A stretch of 64,000 nucleotides of DNA from an uncultured Adlercreutzia sp. (GTDB lineage: Bacteria > Actinomycetota > Coriobacteriia > Coriobacteriales > Eggerthellaceae), in NCBI RefSeq assembly GCF_958431955.1, contig NZ_CAUASN010000005.1, positions 42,691 to 106,690 on the forward strand, given 5' to 3'. The notes below the pieces were generated by a model that did no database searches, was not told the origin of the DNA, and saw only the letters and a list, made by a program, of their open reading frames with translations. Made by a program: the position numbers and the translations under genes. Positions 42,692-51,559 of this stretch are shown here, one piece after another. The stretch's first letter is position 1. Every line of letters starts with the position of its first letter.

Positions 42692-43660
42692 GTGCCACCC
42701 CAGGCGAACATCGTATCCTTCGACGCAGCGCGCCGCGCCGCGGCGGGGGGTCGTGCGCCCGCGACCCGGCACGCGGCATCGGGCACGGCGCCCCGGCGCC
42801 CGGCCGGGCGCGTTCTCATCGGGGGCGACCAATCGGCCATCGTGCGCGACGGCGACGAGGGGCGCGGCCGACCCTTCACGGTGCCGCGCCCGACGCCGAG
42901 CTGGTACGACGGGGGAGCCTCGGCGGCTGTGCGCCCCGACGACGGGTTCCTGTCGGGCGCGGCGGCCCGCGCCGACGAGGAGGCGGGCGAGGAGTACGAG
43001 GCGCGGCTGCTCGCCGCTCTGGAGGAGCGCGAGCGGGGGCCGCTCGACCGTCTGCGCGCCAAGCGCCGCGAGCGCACGAAGGACCGCGCCGATCGGGCGT
43101 ACTTCCGCCAGTACGAGGCCGGCGCTCCCGCCGACGGGGCCCAAGGCGGCCCGCGCGCCGCGGTGTACAAGGGCGAGATGGGATCGTCGCACCGCCGCTC
43201 GTCCCGCATGCAGCAGCAGGCGTCGGCCGGCGCGCAAAGCCGCGGCGGCCGTATCCGGGGCGCCTCCGACAGCCCCTCCCTCTTCCGCCATCCGTCGCTC
43301 ATGGGGCTTGCCGCCACGGCGCTCTGCATCGCCTTCGGCGTCGCCTTCCTCTATGGGCCGGCCCAGCAGCTCTACGTGGATCTGCGCGAGAAGGACCGCC
43401 TGACGGCTGAGTACGAGGCCGTGGTCGAGCGCAACGAGGCCCTCGGCGCGCAGGTGGATGCCCTGCAGACCGAGGCCGGCATCGAGGATGCGGCCCGCAC
43501 GCAGCTCGGTTGGGTGCGCGAGGGCGAGCATGCGGTGTCGGTGGCGGGGCTCGCCGAGCGCGCGAAGCCGGAGTTCCGCGGCAACATCGTCTCCGAGGAC
43601 GTCGAGCTGCCCGAGACGTGGTACTCGGGGGTGCTCGATCCCCTGTTCGGAGTGTCCTGA
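42692..43660 (+). CDS. DivIC/FtsB-like septum formation initiator with long N-terminal extension
   Basis: A 322-residue protein. The first 200 residues are low-complexity, Ala/Arg/Asp-rich and probably disordered in the cytoplasm. A membrane helix at 202-222 (MGLAATALCIAFGVAFLYG) and a coiled coil at about 226-262 follow, ending in ARTQLGWVREGEH, the conserved end of FtsB/DivIC proteins. It would act in the divisome with FtsL and FtsQ. The start is a GTG at 42692 with GAAAGGAAG 12 nt upstream. It is followed by ppx/gppA, a common actinobacterial pairing. Confidence 0.88.
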   Translation: MPPQANIVSFDAARRAAAGGRAPATRHAASGTAPRRPAGRVLIGGDQSAIVRDGDEGRGRPFTVPRPTPSWYDGGASAAVRPDDGFLSGAAARADEEAGEEYEARLLAALEERERGPLDRLRAKRRERTKDRADRAYFRQYEAGAPADGAQGGPRAAVYKGEMGSSHRRSSRMQQQASAGAQSRGGRIRGASDSPSLFRHPSLMGLAATALCIAFGVAFLYGPAQQLYVDLREKDRLTAEYEAVVERNEALGAQVDALQTEAGIEDAARTQLGWVREGEHAVSVAGLAERAKPEFRGNIVSEDVELPETWYSGVLDPLFGVS

Positions 43661-43741
43661 GGCCCATCCGCGCGGATGCTTTGGGGCGCTTCGGAGGAGC
43701 GCCCCGCTGCCGGGCGGGCAATCTCGTGAAAGGAAGCTAGC

Positions 43742-44692
43742 ATGGCCTATCGCAACGGGCGCTTCGCCGCTCTGGACATCGGCACGGTGACCTGCCGGCT
43801 GCTCGTGGCCGACGTGGATGCGGGGCGCATTCGCGAGGTGGCCAAGGAGTACGCCATCACCGATTTGGGCGTGGGGGTGGACGCGACGGGGCGCCTGTCG
43901 CAGGAGGCCATCGACCGCGTGCTTTCCACGGTGGATCGCTATCTGGGCGTGCTCGCCCGCAACGACGGGCCCGCGCATCCCGTGGAGGGGCTCATCGCCA
44001 TGGCCACCTCGGCGTCGCGCGATGCGGAGAACGGCCCCGATTTCGTGCGCCAGCTCGCCGAGCACGGCGTGACGCTGAGCGTCATCCCCGGAGAGCGCGA
44101 GGCGCAGCTCACCTTCATCGGCGCGTCGAGCGATTTTCCCGGCGAGAACCTGCTCGTGGTGGACATCGGCGGCGGCTCTACCGAGATCGTGGCCGGCCGT
44201 TTCGGGGAGGAGCCCGTGGCCGCCCGCTCCTTCGACATCGGGTGCCGCCGCGTGACGGAGCGCTTCTTCCGCGACGATCCGCCCACGCCCGGGCAGATCG
44301 ACGAGGCGCGAGCGTGGATGCGCGAGACCATGGCGCCGTACTTCGCCGATCTGGCCGGGCGCAGCTTTGCGGCCGATCGCGTGGTGGCCGTAGCCGGCAC
44401 CGCCACGAGTGTGGTGGCCATCCGCGAGGCCATGGAGGTCTACGACTCGTCCCGGGTGCACCGGGCGCAGGTGACGGCGGCCGAGCTGCGGGCCATCGAG
44501 CGCCACCTGGCCGGCGAGACGCTGGAGGAGCGCAAGCGCACGGTGGGGCTCGACCCCAAGCGCGCCGGCGTCATCGTGGCGGGCCTCGTCATCTTGGAGG
44601 AAGTGCTCGCGCTTGCCGGGGCCGAGGCCTACACGGCCAGCGAGTCGGATATCCTGCACGGGATGATTCTGGAGGCGGCGCGCGAAGAGTAG
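43742..44692 (+). CDS. Ppx/GppA-family exopolyphosphatase
   Basis: A 316-residue actin-like phosphatase. Phosphate loop 1 is FAALDIGTVTCRLLVADV near residues 8-25. MATSASRDAENG lies near 83-94 and the second loop VVDIGGGSTEIV near 140-150. The adenosine-like motif is near VVAVAGTATSVVAI. These enzymes hydrolyse polyphosphate or pppGpp; which one this prefers cannot be told. It is short of the 500-residue Ppx and lacks the HD-like C-terminal domain, as in most Actinobacteria. The start follows AAAGGAAG. Confidence 0.92.
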   Translation: MAYRNGRFAALDIGTVTCRLLVADVDAGRIREVAKEYAITDLGVGVDATGRLSQEAIDRVLSTVDRYLGVLARNDGPAHPVEGLIAMATSASRDAENGPDFVRQLAEHGVTLSVIPGEREAQLTFIGASSDFPGENLLVVDIGGGSTEIVAGRFGEEPVAARSFDIGCRRVTERFFRDDPPTPGQIDEARAWMRETMAPYFADLAGRSFAADRVVAVAGTATSVVAIREAMEVYDSSRVHRAQVTAAELRAIERHLAGETLEERKRTVGLDPKRAGVIVAGLVILEEVLALAGAEAYTASESDILHGMILEAAREE

Positions 44693-44766
44693 AGTCGCCC
44701 GCAGAGCCGCGATCTGGTGCGGCGCGAGTTTCCGCTGTGGCGGGCGCCCGGGCAGCGAGGTGCGCA

Positions 44767-44849
44767 TGGTAGGGGCGGTGGGACTCGAACCCACAATCCG
44801 AAGAGGCGGATTTTAAGTCCGCTGCGTATGCCAATTCCGCCACGCCCCC
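44767..44849 (-). tRNA. tRNA-Leu (anticodon UAA)
   Basis: A class II tRNA on the minus strand. The acceptor is GGGGGCG/CGCCCCT with a G.U first pair, and the anticodon stem GCGGA/TCCGC encloses the loop CTTAAAA. A long variable arm with CCTCTTCGG, a T-loop TTCGAGT and an encoded CCA complete it. The anticodon TAA reads the UUA codon, rare in this GC-rich genome. Confidence 0.94.
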
Positions 44850-44949
44850 ACGGCACGACTCTCGGCGCCCGCCCATGATACCACGACCCGCCCGGGTCGC
44901 CGCCGGGTTTGCGGCGAGACGCGAGCGGGACGGGGGTCGCCCTGCGCGC

Positions 44950-45043
44950 GATGTTCCCGAGACCCGTGCGCGACGCCGTCGGGACGCGAGCGGGTCTCGG
45001 GCGGGACGCGAGCGCGGTGCGCGGGGAGACGGAAATGCGAACT
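44950..45043. repeat. Intergenic GC-rich repeat, copy B
   Basis: This lies in the 378-nt gap between tRNA-Leu and the Phd/ParE module. It shares GATGTTCCCG, CGACGCCG, GGTGCG.GGGG and AAATGCGAACT in order with copy A, and has two internal GGGACGCGAGCG repeats. The rest of the gap has only a TACAAT at 45196-45201, probably the -10 of the antitoxin gene. Confidence 0.45.
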
Positions 45044-45227
45044 CCTCGCGACAAAAGTGCGGCGGCGGGATGCTAGGCTCTCTTCTTGAACGGATATCGC
45101 GAAGCGAGAGTTCGAGGAGGTGAGGTTCGTAGCGCAAGATCGTTCCGCCGTGGCATCGGTTGCGATGGTGCCGCCCTTCCCCTTTGCTGATGTGGTACAA
45201 TTAGGCCACAACGCAAAGGAGGCCTTT

Positions 45228-45494
45228 ATGACGACATGTGTTCCGGTGCGGGATATGAAGAACACAGCGGCGTTCTCCGACTTGGTCGAGCGGGAGCGGG
45301 ATGTGACGGTGACCAAGAACGGCTACGAGGTGTTCCATTGCCTGAGCGGAGATCAGTATCGCATTCTTCAAGAAGAGGTGGCCAGAGCGCGGCTGCTGTC
45401 CCGCATGATGCTGGCCGAGCGGGAATGCGAGGCGGGCGCTTGCGATGGCTTCGACGCGTTCGCTGCGTCCGTGAGGGAAGAATATGGCCTGTAG
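45228..45494 (+). CDS. Phd/YefM-family antitoxin
   Basis: An 88-residue protein that starts CVPVRDMKNTAAFSDLVERE and DVTVTKNGYEVFHCLS, the N-terminal DNA-binding fold of Phd/YefM antitoxins, with a helical toxin-binding tail (RARLLSRMMLAERECEAG). The start at 45228 follows AAAGGAGG. The toxin gene overlaps its end by 11 nt, so the two are coupled. It should autorepress its promoter and neutralise the toxin. Confidence 0.87.
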   Translation: MTTCVPVRDMKNTAAFSDLVERERDVTVTKNGYEVFHCLSGDQYRILQEEVARARLLSRMMLAERECEAGACDGFDAFAASVREEYGL

Positions 45495-45789
45495 AAAGGT
45501 CATATTGGCGGAGGCTCAGCAGGAATTTCGCGATATTGTCGGGTATCTCGTCGGCGTACTTCAGAGCCCCCACGCGGCGCAGCGATTCATGGACGAGTTC
45601 GATGCGCAGCTTGCGCTGGTGAGCGAGAGCCCCAGCCTCTACGGCCTCTCCCGCATGCCGGAACTTGCGGCACGGGGCTACCGCTGCGCCCCGGTGGGCA
45701 GTTACGTCATGATCTACAAGGCGCAGGCCGATGCGGTCGTCGTCGCCCATATCTTTCATCAATCCCAAGACTACGCGCGCTTGGTATGA
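45484..45789 (+). CDS. ParE/RelE-family toxin
   Basis: A 101-residue protein with the ParE/RelE fold: an N-terminal strand (KVILAEAQQEFRDIVGYL), two helices (SPHAAQRFMDEFDAQL), then strands RGYRCAPVGSYVMIYKAQ and DAVVVAHIFHQSQDYARLV. The C-terminal pattern is closer to ParE (gyrase inhibitor) than to ribosome-dependent RelE, but the target cannot be settled by eye. It forms a two-gene unit with the Phd-like antitoxin. Confidence 0.86.
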   Translation: MACRKVILAEAQQEFRDIVGYLVGVLQSPHAAQRFMDEFDAQLALVSESPSLYGLSRMPELAARGYRCAPVGSYVMIYKAQADAVVVAHIFHQSQDYARLV

Positions 45790-45901
45790 AAACAATGGCG
45801 GCCTATTGATATCGGGGGCGGGAGGTTGGTTAGAAAGTCTTGGGCAGCTTGAAGGGGCCGTCCCTTATAATCTTCTAATCTGGCAACGGAGGGGGTGGAA
45901 G

Positions 45902-46774
45902 ATGTTCAATGGCCTCATAGCGGCGTACATGTTTCTCGGCGGTGCCGGTGCCGGAATGGCTCTCGTGCTTGCCGTGCTTGCCCTGAGGGGGCTTCGGATG
46001 TTCGCGCCGGGCACTGCTTCTGGCACCTCGCTGCCTTTGGCTCTTTCCCATCGGCGTCTGATCGGGCTCGGATTCATTGTATCGTGCGGAATTTGCGCGC
46101 TTGGGTCGTTTTGCCTCATGGCGGATATGAAGCGCCCAGAAGCACTCCTGACGTTGCTCGCTCATCCGTCGTTGACGGTGTCTTCGGTCGGTGCCTATGC
46201 TTTAGCGGCTACCGTCGGTGTCTCTTTGTTGCTCGGATCGACCTATCTCTCGCGGCGCGTCTGGCCCTGCGCCGCTATAAGGACGGCTCTCCTCGGATGT
46301 GTTGTCCTGTGCGCAGTTGTCATGACCTACACGGGATTGCTGTTCACGGCCTTTTCGGCGGCGCCCCTGTTCCGCACGGGATGGGTGGTTCCGCTCTTCG
46401 TGCTATCCTCGCTTTCGTGCGGATGTGCGCTGGTGGGGCTGTGGGCGCAGGTGAGCCGTACGGCGAGCGCCTTCGCCAAAGAGCTGGCGGCGATCGATCT
46501 TGTGGACGGGGTAGTCATCTTGCTGGAGTCTGTGGCGATGGCTGCGTTTGTTGCCGACGCAGCGACCGTGGCCCCGTCGTCGGCATCAGCTCTGCTGTCG
46601 GGAGATTGCGCGCTGTTCTTCTGGACCGGCGTGGTGGGGTGCGGTCTGGTGCTCCCCTTGGCCATGGGAGCTGCCCGTCGGCTCGGATGGACCCGATTCC
46701 GTTCGGTGTCCTCTGCTCCTCTCGTGCTTGTTGGCGGCTTCGTCCTCCGATGGTGTATGCTGAGGGTCGCTTAA
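45902..46774 (+). CDS. NrfD/DmsC-like membrane anchor subunit
   Basis: A 290-residue polytopic protein with about eight helices. It begins MFNGLIAAYMFLGGAGAGMAL, the NrfD-type opening (YxFLGGxGAG) found in quinol-interacting anchors of molybdopterin oxidoreductases. No heme ligand pair is obvious. The start at 45902 follows GGAGGGGG. It would pass electrons between menaquinol and the Fe-S subunit of the oxidoreductase encoded 1.5 to 5 kb downstream. It is separated from that enzyme by a GntR and an SPFH gene, which is unusual. Confidence 0.82.
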   Translation: MFNGLIAAYMFLGGAGAGMALVLAVLALRGLRMFAPGTASGTSLPLALSHRRLIGLGFIVSCGICALGSFCLMADMKRPEALLTLLAHPSLTVSSVGAYALAATVGVSLLLGSTYLSRRVWPCAAIRTALLGCVVLCAVVMTYTGLLFTAFSAAPLFRTGWVVPLFVLSSLSCGCALVGLWAQVSRTASAFAKELAAIDLVDGVVILLESVAMAAFVADAATVAPSSASALLSGDCALFFWTGVVGCGLVLPLAMGAARRLGWTRFRSVSSAPLVLVGGFVLRWCMLRVA

Positions 46775-46832
46775 CGCATGGGGCGTGTGGGAGAAGGCGA
46801 TCGAACGACGCAGAGAGGAAGGCCGGGGAATC

Positions 46833-47222
46833 GTGTTCCCTTTTGAGAGAGATGAAGAGAGCGGTGTGCCCCTCTGGGTTCAGTTGCGCAATCGAATCGT
46901 GTACCTCATCGGTTCGGGCTACTACCATGCCGGCGATCAGCTTCCCACGACCCACGAGCTGGCGGTTGACGTGGGCATCAACTATAACACGGTGAACAAG
47001 GTATACACGAGCCTCGCCCATGACGGCTATATCACATCCAAGCGCGGGGTTGGCGCCTTCGTGAACGCCTTGGAGCCGGATGTCGGCGCCGAGCAGGCGG
47101 ATGCCATTCGAGAAGTGCTCGACGAATGCGTGGCGGCCCTGAGCGATCTGGGGCTCTCTCGCGACGATATCGAGCGCTCCATGAAAATGTATCTGCGGAA
47201 ACTGGAGCAGGAGAGGGGATAG
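46833..47222 (+). CDS. GntR-family regulator, short YtrA-like form
   Basis: A 129-residue protein with a GntR winged helix at about residues 8-75 (VPLWVQLRNRIVYLIGSG, LPTTHELAVDVGINYNTVNKVYTSL, DGYITSKRGVGAFV). A 45-residue helical tail follows. The GTG at 46833 after GAGGAAGG gives a family-typical start; a GTG at 46785 would add 16 residues. It lies between the NrfD-like and SPFH genes, 4 nt before the latter, and may control this locus. No ligand domain is present. Confidence 0.85.
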   Translation: MFPFERDEESGVPLWVQLRNRIVYLIGSGYYHAGDQLPTTHELAVDVGINYNTVNKVYTSLAHDGYITSKRGVGAFVNALEPDVGAEQADAIREVLDECVAALSDLGLSRDDIERSMKMYLRKLEQERG

Positions 47223-47226
47223 CACT

Positions 47227-48162
47227 ATGGGTATCCGACGGAAAGAGCGCCGCGAGGCCGATCGGAACAAGGTGGTTGTTTCGCAAGGCTCGAGCGATCC
47301 TATGAACAGCACCTCACGGAACGGCGTGTACTTTCTGCAGGCGACGATCATCGTCGCGACGTTCCTCGCCGGCTGTGCGGCTTTCGCGGCATGGGGCGGC
47401 CGAATCGATCTCTTTGCCGTGGTCTTTGGGGTTTTCGCGGCCTTAGTGGCGGGGTCGTCGGTTCATGTGGCCCAACAGTGGGAGCGCATGATTATCCTGC
47501 GGGCTGGAAAGTTCAAGGCGGTGAAGGGCCCGGGCCTGTTTTTCACGCTGCCCTTCGTCGAATATTGCTCGCTGCGGGTGGACATGCGCATTCGCACGAC
47601 GGCGTTCGGCGCCGAGGAGACGCTTTCGACCGATCTGGTTCCCCTCGATGTCGACGCGGTGGTGTTCTGGATGGTTCACGATGCGTCTAAGGCGTGCATG
47701 ACGGTTGACGACTATGCGAACCAACTGCTTCTCAGTGCCCAGACCATCCTGCGCGATGCCATCGGCCGTGCGACGGCTGCGGAAGTGACGGCGCGGAGGG
47801 ACCAGCTCGATCGCGAATTGAAGCGTCTTCTGGAGGAGAAGGTCTCCGCTTGGGGCATTACCGTCCTGTCAGTGGAGGTGCGCGATATCCTCATGCCCGA
47901 GGCTCTGCAGGAGGTCATGTCCCTTGAGGCCCAGGCTGAGCAGAGAAAGAAGGCGCGCCTTATCCTCATGGAGGCCGAGTCGGACATCTCCGCCATGATA
48001 GAGGGGCTTTCCTCGGTCTACGGAGAGCAAGCTCCTTTGGAGCTGCGCCGCATGTTCCTCTTGTACGAGGGAATGAAGGAGGGCAGCGGTACGTTGATGG
48101 TGCCCAACTCCTGGAGCGATGGGTTTGCGGTGGGAGGCGGTTCCGGCCATCCGGCGTCCTAG
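47227..48162 (+). CDS. SPFH/Band 7 (stomatin-like) membrane protein
   Basis: A 311-residue protein. Two hydrophobic stretches near residues 35-75 form a membrane hairpin. The SPFH domain is about 80-240: QQWERMIILRAGKFKAVKGPGLFFTLPFVE, then DLVPLDVDAVVFWMV and WGITVLSVEVRDILMPEAL. A short coiled coil and a Gly-rich tail follow. Slipins of this type form ring-shaped membrane assemblies and may organise respiratory complexes; no NfeD protease partner is adjacent. The role beside an oxidoreductase locus is inference. Confidence 0.9.
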   Translation: MGIRRKERREADRNKVVVSQGSSDPMNSTSRNGVYFLQATIIVATFLAGCAAFAAWGGRIDLFAVVFGVFAALVAGSSVHVAQQWERMIILRAGKFKAVKGPGLFFTLPFVEYCSLRVDMRIRTTAFGAEETLSTDLVPLDVDAVVFWMVHDASKACMTVDDYANQLLLSAQTILRDAIGRATAAEVTARRDQLDRELKRLLEEKVSAWGITVLSVEVRDILMPEALQEVMSLEAQAEQRKKARLILMEAESDISAMIEGLSSVYGEQAPLELRRMFLLYEGMKEGSGTLMVPNSWSDGFAVGGGSGHPAS

Positions 48163-48211
48163 CCCCTCTCTATTCTGAAAATAGGATAAAAGTCCCGCCC
48201 TCTCTCCCCTT

Positions 48212-48248
48212 TACTTTTCCTATGAAAAGTGTTTTCATAGGAAAAGTA
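48212..48248. repeat. 17-bp perfect palindrome with 3-nt loop
   Basis: TACTTTTCCTATGAAAA at 48212-48228 and its exact complement at 48232-48248 flank GTG. It lies in the 185-nt gap between the SPFH gene and the molybdopterin oxidoreductase. No T-run follows on the plus strand. It may be a regulator site for the oxidoreductase promoter or a transcript hairpin. Confidence 0.6.
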
Positions 48249-48347
48249 GGGATGGCCATCCTGCTAGCAAGGACCTGGTAAGAGGGAGAGGGGTCTCGCC
48301 GGTCGCTCCGAGCGATGCCTCTCATGCAATTTCAGAATGGGGGAGAA

Positions 48348-50840
48348 ATGTCACAGACACATCGTACCTCGCATCTTACTCGCCGCAGCTTCCTAAAGGC
48401 ATCCACAATGGTTGCCGGAGGTGCCTTCGCGGGGGCGGCACTCGGCTGCGCGCCTGCCGCCTCCAGCGATGACGAGAATCTTGCGGCGACGGGGGAGGAG
48501 CCGAGGGCTGAGGAGCAGCATTTCAACGTCTGCTGCCGTCCGAACTGCTTCAACACCTGCATGATGGACGCCACGGTGCGCGACGGCAAGCTCGTCAAGA
48601 CGGCGCCGGCGAACTTCGATGACGCGCCTGAGTTCAACCGCGTCTGCCTGCGCGGCCTGGTCAGCAATGAGAACATCTACAATCCCGAGCGTGTGCTGTA
48701 TCCGATGAAGCAGACTGGCGAGCGCGGGAGCGACAACTGGGAGCGTGTAAGCTGGGAAGAGGCCATTGCCGACATTGCCGAGAAGATGAACGCTTACCGT
48801 AACGAGTTTGGCGATGCCTCCCTGTTCCGTGCATCGGGCTCGAGTGTGTATCATGCCACCAGCGGGATGCCGGGAAAACTGTGGACGGCCATCAACGGAT
48901 CCACCATGAACGGGCCGCTCGACGCCGGCAATATGTACGGCCTCATGCGCGTATTCGGCTACGGTGGAGCCCCTTGGCCCGGGAACGATCAACGCGACTA
49001 CGTTAATGCGAAGAATCTGTTCCTGTGGTCGAACAACCTGACGGATGCCCAGATTCACGACTGGCACTTCGTGGCCGACGCCATTGACGCCGGAACGAAC
49101 GTCATCTGCATCGATCCGATCTTCACTCAGATGGCCGCCAAGTCGCATCGGTGGGTTCCCGTCCGCCCCGGCGCCGATATGCCGCTCATTATGGGCATGA
49201 TGAACGTCATGGTGGAGGAGGGGCTTGTCGACACCGAGTTCGTGAAGGCCCATACCTCTGCGCCGCTTTTGGTGAAGGAGGGCGACGGCACACTGGTGCG
49301 CATGAGCGATCTGGGCGTGGAGCCGACCCAGGGGGATGTGAACCCCGCCACGGGAGAGCCGACGGTGATCGATCCCTATGCCGTATGGGATGCGGCGGCG
49401 GGCGCGGCGGCGGAGCTCTCGGCGGTGGCTGATCCGGTGCTCGAGGGGGAGTTCGAGGTTGCGGGCGGCAAGGTTCGCACCGTGTATTCGATGTTGCTCG
49501 ACGAGATTGCCAAGTTTCCGCCCTCTGAGGCGGCTAAGCTCTGCGATGTGCCGGAGGAGACGATTCGCGAGTTGGCGCGCCTGGCCTGCGACGGCCCGGT
49601 GACCCATCGCATCGGATGGGGTTCCCAGGCCTACGACAACGGCATCGCCCCCTCCTCGTCGTGTGCCATCATGGCCGCCCTCGCGGGACAACTCGGCAAG
49701 CCCGGCGCCAACTGCAGCTCGGCGGTGTGGATGAGCTGGACCGGGGCGAACCCGGCCGCTACGACTCCGGCTAACGTAGTGGCACCCGAGGCCGCCTCCC
49801 CTACTATCGCCTATTGGAATATGCCGGCGGTGTTTGAGACCGGCATGTACCTGGAGGCGCCTGTCACGCCGAAGATGCTGCTCGTGCATTCGGGTAATCC
49901 CATGTGCACCTGGTGCGACACCAATACGCTGCGCGACAAGATCTTCGGCAACTTCGAGCTCATCGTCACCATTGACTACATGATGACCGACACGGCGAAG
50001 CACTCGGACTACGTGCTGCCCTGCGCGCACTGGTTTGAGTTCGAGGACGTTATCACATGCGGCAACACGTTCCACCTCATTCACTCGGAAAAGGCCATCG
50101 AGCCGTTGGGCGAGGCCAAGCAGGATATGGACATCATGCGCGACTTGGCTGCTGCTATGGGGCTGGATGCGGGCTTGATCCACGAGAGCAACGAGGCGTT
50201 TCTGCGGGAGCTGCTCGACAGCGAGGCGGCTCAAGCGGCGGGTATTGACTACGACTCGTTGTGCGAGAAGCGCGCCATTCATGCCTGGGGCGGCAAGTTC
50301 ATGCAGTGGCAGGATCTCGCGTTCGCCACTCCGTCGGGTCGTGCCGAGCTGTACGTTGAGGCGCCTACTCCTTATGGGTTCAACGGCAAGGCACCCGATC
50401 TTTCGCGCGAGCATCTGCCCACGTGGTTCGAGCCGCGCGAGGCGTGGCCCACGAATCCCTTGGCCGAGAAGTACCCCTTCGTTCTCATGTCCGAGCGCCC
50501 TCGCTTCCGCGTGCATGGGCAGTGGGCTTACAACCGCATTCTCCGCGAGCTCGATCCGGAGCCGACGGTGAAGATCAATCCCGCCGATGCGCAAGCTGCC
50601 GGGTTGGAGGACGGTACGCTCGTGGAATGCTACAACGACCATGGCCATGCGGTCGCGAAGCTCGTTTACAACGAAGCCATCCGCCCCGGCACGCTGGTCT
50701 ACCCCAAGAGCTGGCAGGCCGATCAGCATGTGGCCGGCAGCTGGTCGGAGCCGCTGTCCTGCGAGACGGACGCGGTGCTGTGCAATCAGAGTTTCATGGA
50801 CTGCTTGGTGGGCATCCGTGCTTGGGAAGGAGCTGAATAG
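48348..50840 (+). CDS. Tat-exported molybdopterin oxidoreductase, DMSO reductase family
   Basis: An 830-residue catalytic subunit. The twin-arginine signal TRRSFLKAS is at 11-19, with a lipobox-like LGC at 32-34. One [4Fe-4S] cluster is bound by C63, C67, C71 and C100. The molybdopterin-binding middle contains HRIGWGSQAYDNG and LAGQLGKPGANC. The C-terminal MopB domain has PYAL-like SERPRFRVHGQWAYNRIL and GTLVYPKSW. No Sec or obvious Cys ligand to Mo stands out, and the substrate cannot be assigned; related enzymes include DMSO, sulfur-compound and catechol reductases. The start follows GGGGGAG. Confidence 0.93.
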   Translation: MSQTHRTSHLTRRSFLKASTMVAGGAFAGAALGCAPAASSDDENLAATGEEPRAEEQHFNVCCRPNCFNTCMMDATVRDGKLVKTAPANFDDAPEFNRVCLRGLVSNENIYNPERVLYPMKQTGERGSDNWERVSWEEAIADIAEKMNAYRNEFGDASLFRASGSSVYHATSGMPGKLWTAINGSTMNGPLDAGNMYGLMRVFGYGGAPWPGNDQRDYVNAKNLFLWSNNLTDAQIHDWHFVADAIDAGTNVICIDPIFTQMAAKSHRWVPVRPGADMPLIMGMMNVMVEEGLVDTEFVKAHTSAPLLVKEGDGTLVRMSDLGVEPTQGDVNPATGEPTVIDPYAVWDAAAGAAAELSAVADPVLEGEFEVAGGKVRTVYSMLLDEIAKFPPSEAAKLCDVPEETIRELARLACDGPVTHRIGWGSQAYDNGIAPSSSCAIMAALAGQLGKPGANCSSAVWMSWTGANPAATTPANVVAPEAASPTIAYWNMPAVFETGMYLEAPVTPKMLLVHSGNPMCTWCDTNTLRDKIFGNFELIVTIDYMMTDTAKHSDYVLPCAHWFEFEDVITCGNTFHLIHSEKAIEPLGEAKQDMDIMRDLAAAMGLDAGLIHESNEAFLRELLDSEAAQAAGIDYDSLCEKRAIHAWGGKFMQWQDLAFATPSGRAELYVEAPTPYGFNGKAPDLSREHLPTWFEPREAWPTNPLAEKYPFVLMSERPRFRVHGQWAYNRILRELDPEPTVKINPADAQAAGLEDGTLVECYNDHGHAVAKLVYNEAIRPGTLVYPKSWQADQHVAGSWSEPLSCETDAVLCNQSFMDCLVGIRAWEGAE

Positions 50841-50842
50841 CC

Positions 50843-51469
50843 ATGGCGCGCTATGGAATGGTCATTGACGTCAAGCGCTGCGTTGCCTGCAGCACATGCG
50901 TTACCGGTTGTAAGATCGAGAACAATCTGCCTCAGAATGTATGGTGGAACCGCGTTGTGAACGAGGGAGGGGAGAACCCCGATTCCCCCTCGGGAACTTA
51001 CGCCAAGGGCGACTTGGCCATGGCTTCGTATACGATGTCCTGCCAGCATTGCGGAAACGCGGCCTGCGTTGACGTGTGCCCCTCTGGAGCTACCTGGAAG
51101 GACGAGGAGACCGGCATCGTCCTGAACGATACGGATAAGTGCATCGGCTGCGGCATGTGCATCGAGGCGTGCCCCTACGACGTGCGTGTTTTGCTGGAGG
51201 AAGAGCCCGTATTCTACGCCGATTTCGGATTCGGCGCCCAGGGCACTCTTAAGCATATCGCCGGCACCGTCGGCAAGTGCCAGCTCTGCCACCATCGCGT
51301 GAAGGACGGCGAGGTGCCCTTCTGCGTAGAGGTCTGCCCTGGTCGTGCTCGCATTTTCGGCGACCTGGACGATCCGTCGTCCGAGATTGCCAAATTGGTG
51401 GCGGAAGGCGATCTCGAGCAGCTTCGGCCCGAGGCGGGCACTGATCCGCATGTGTATCTGATGCGCTAG
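50843..51469 (+). CDS. Four-cluster ferredoxin subunit (NrfC/DmsB-like)
   Basis: A 208-residue Fe-S protein with four Cys clusters: CVACSTCVTGCK near residues 14-25, CQHCGNAACVDVCPSGA, CIGCGMCIEACPYDV, and CQLCHHRV with CVEVCPGRA. This is the layout of electron-transfer subunits that bind four [4Fe-4S] clusters. It starts 2 nt after the catalytic subunit stop. It connects the Mo enzyme to the membrane anchor. A terminator-like hairpin follows. Confidence 0.95.
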   Translation: MARYGMVIDVKRCVACSTCVTGCKIENNLPQNVWWNRVVNEGGENPDSPSGTYAKGDLAMASYTMSCQHCGNAACVDVCPSGATWKDEETGIVLNDTDKCIGCGMCIEACPYDVRVLLEEEPVFYADFGFGAQGTLKHIAGTVGKCQLCHHRVKDGEVPFCVEVCPGRARIFGDLDDPSSEIAKLVAEGDLEQLRPEAGTDPHVYLMR

Positions 51470-51495
51470 CGAGCCTCATCGCTTTGAGCGCTTGC

Positions 51496-51534
51496 GGGCC
51501 CCACCGAGTTTTACCCTCTGCGGTGGGGCCCTTT
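51496..51534 (+). terminator. Hairpin terminator inside the oxidoreductase locus
   Basis: An 11-bp perfect stem, GGGCCCCACCG at 51496-51506 and its complement at 51521-51531, followed by TTTG. The short T-run suggests partial termination, lowering expression of the downstream membrane gene. Confidence 0.6.
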
Positions 51535-51559
51535 GCATCGGGAAGGAAGGATCTTGTCC

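Noticed and set aside
48348..50840. Calling the molybdopterin enzyme a catechol or steroid dehydroxylase known from Eggerthella
   Set aside because: Family membership is clear, but it is shorter than the roughly 1000-residue dehydroxylases as I recall them, and no substrate-specific residues could be verified by eye.
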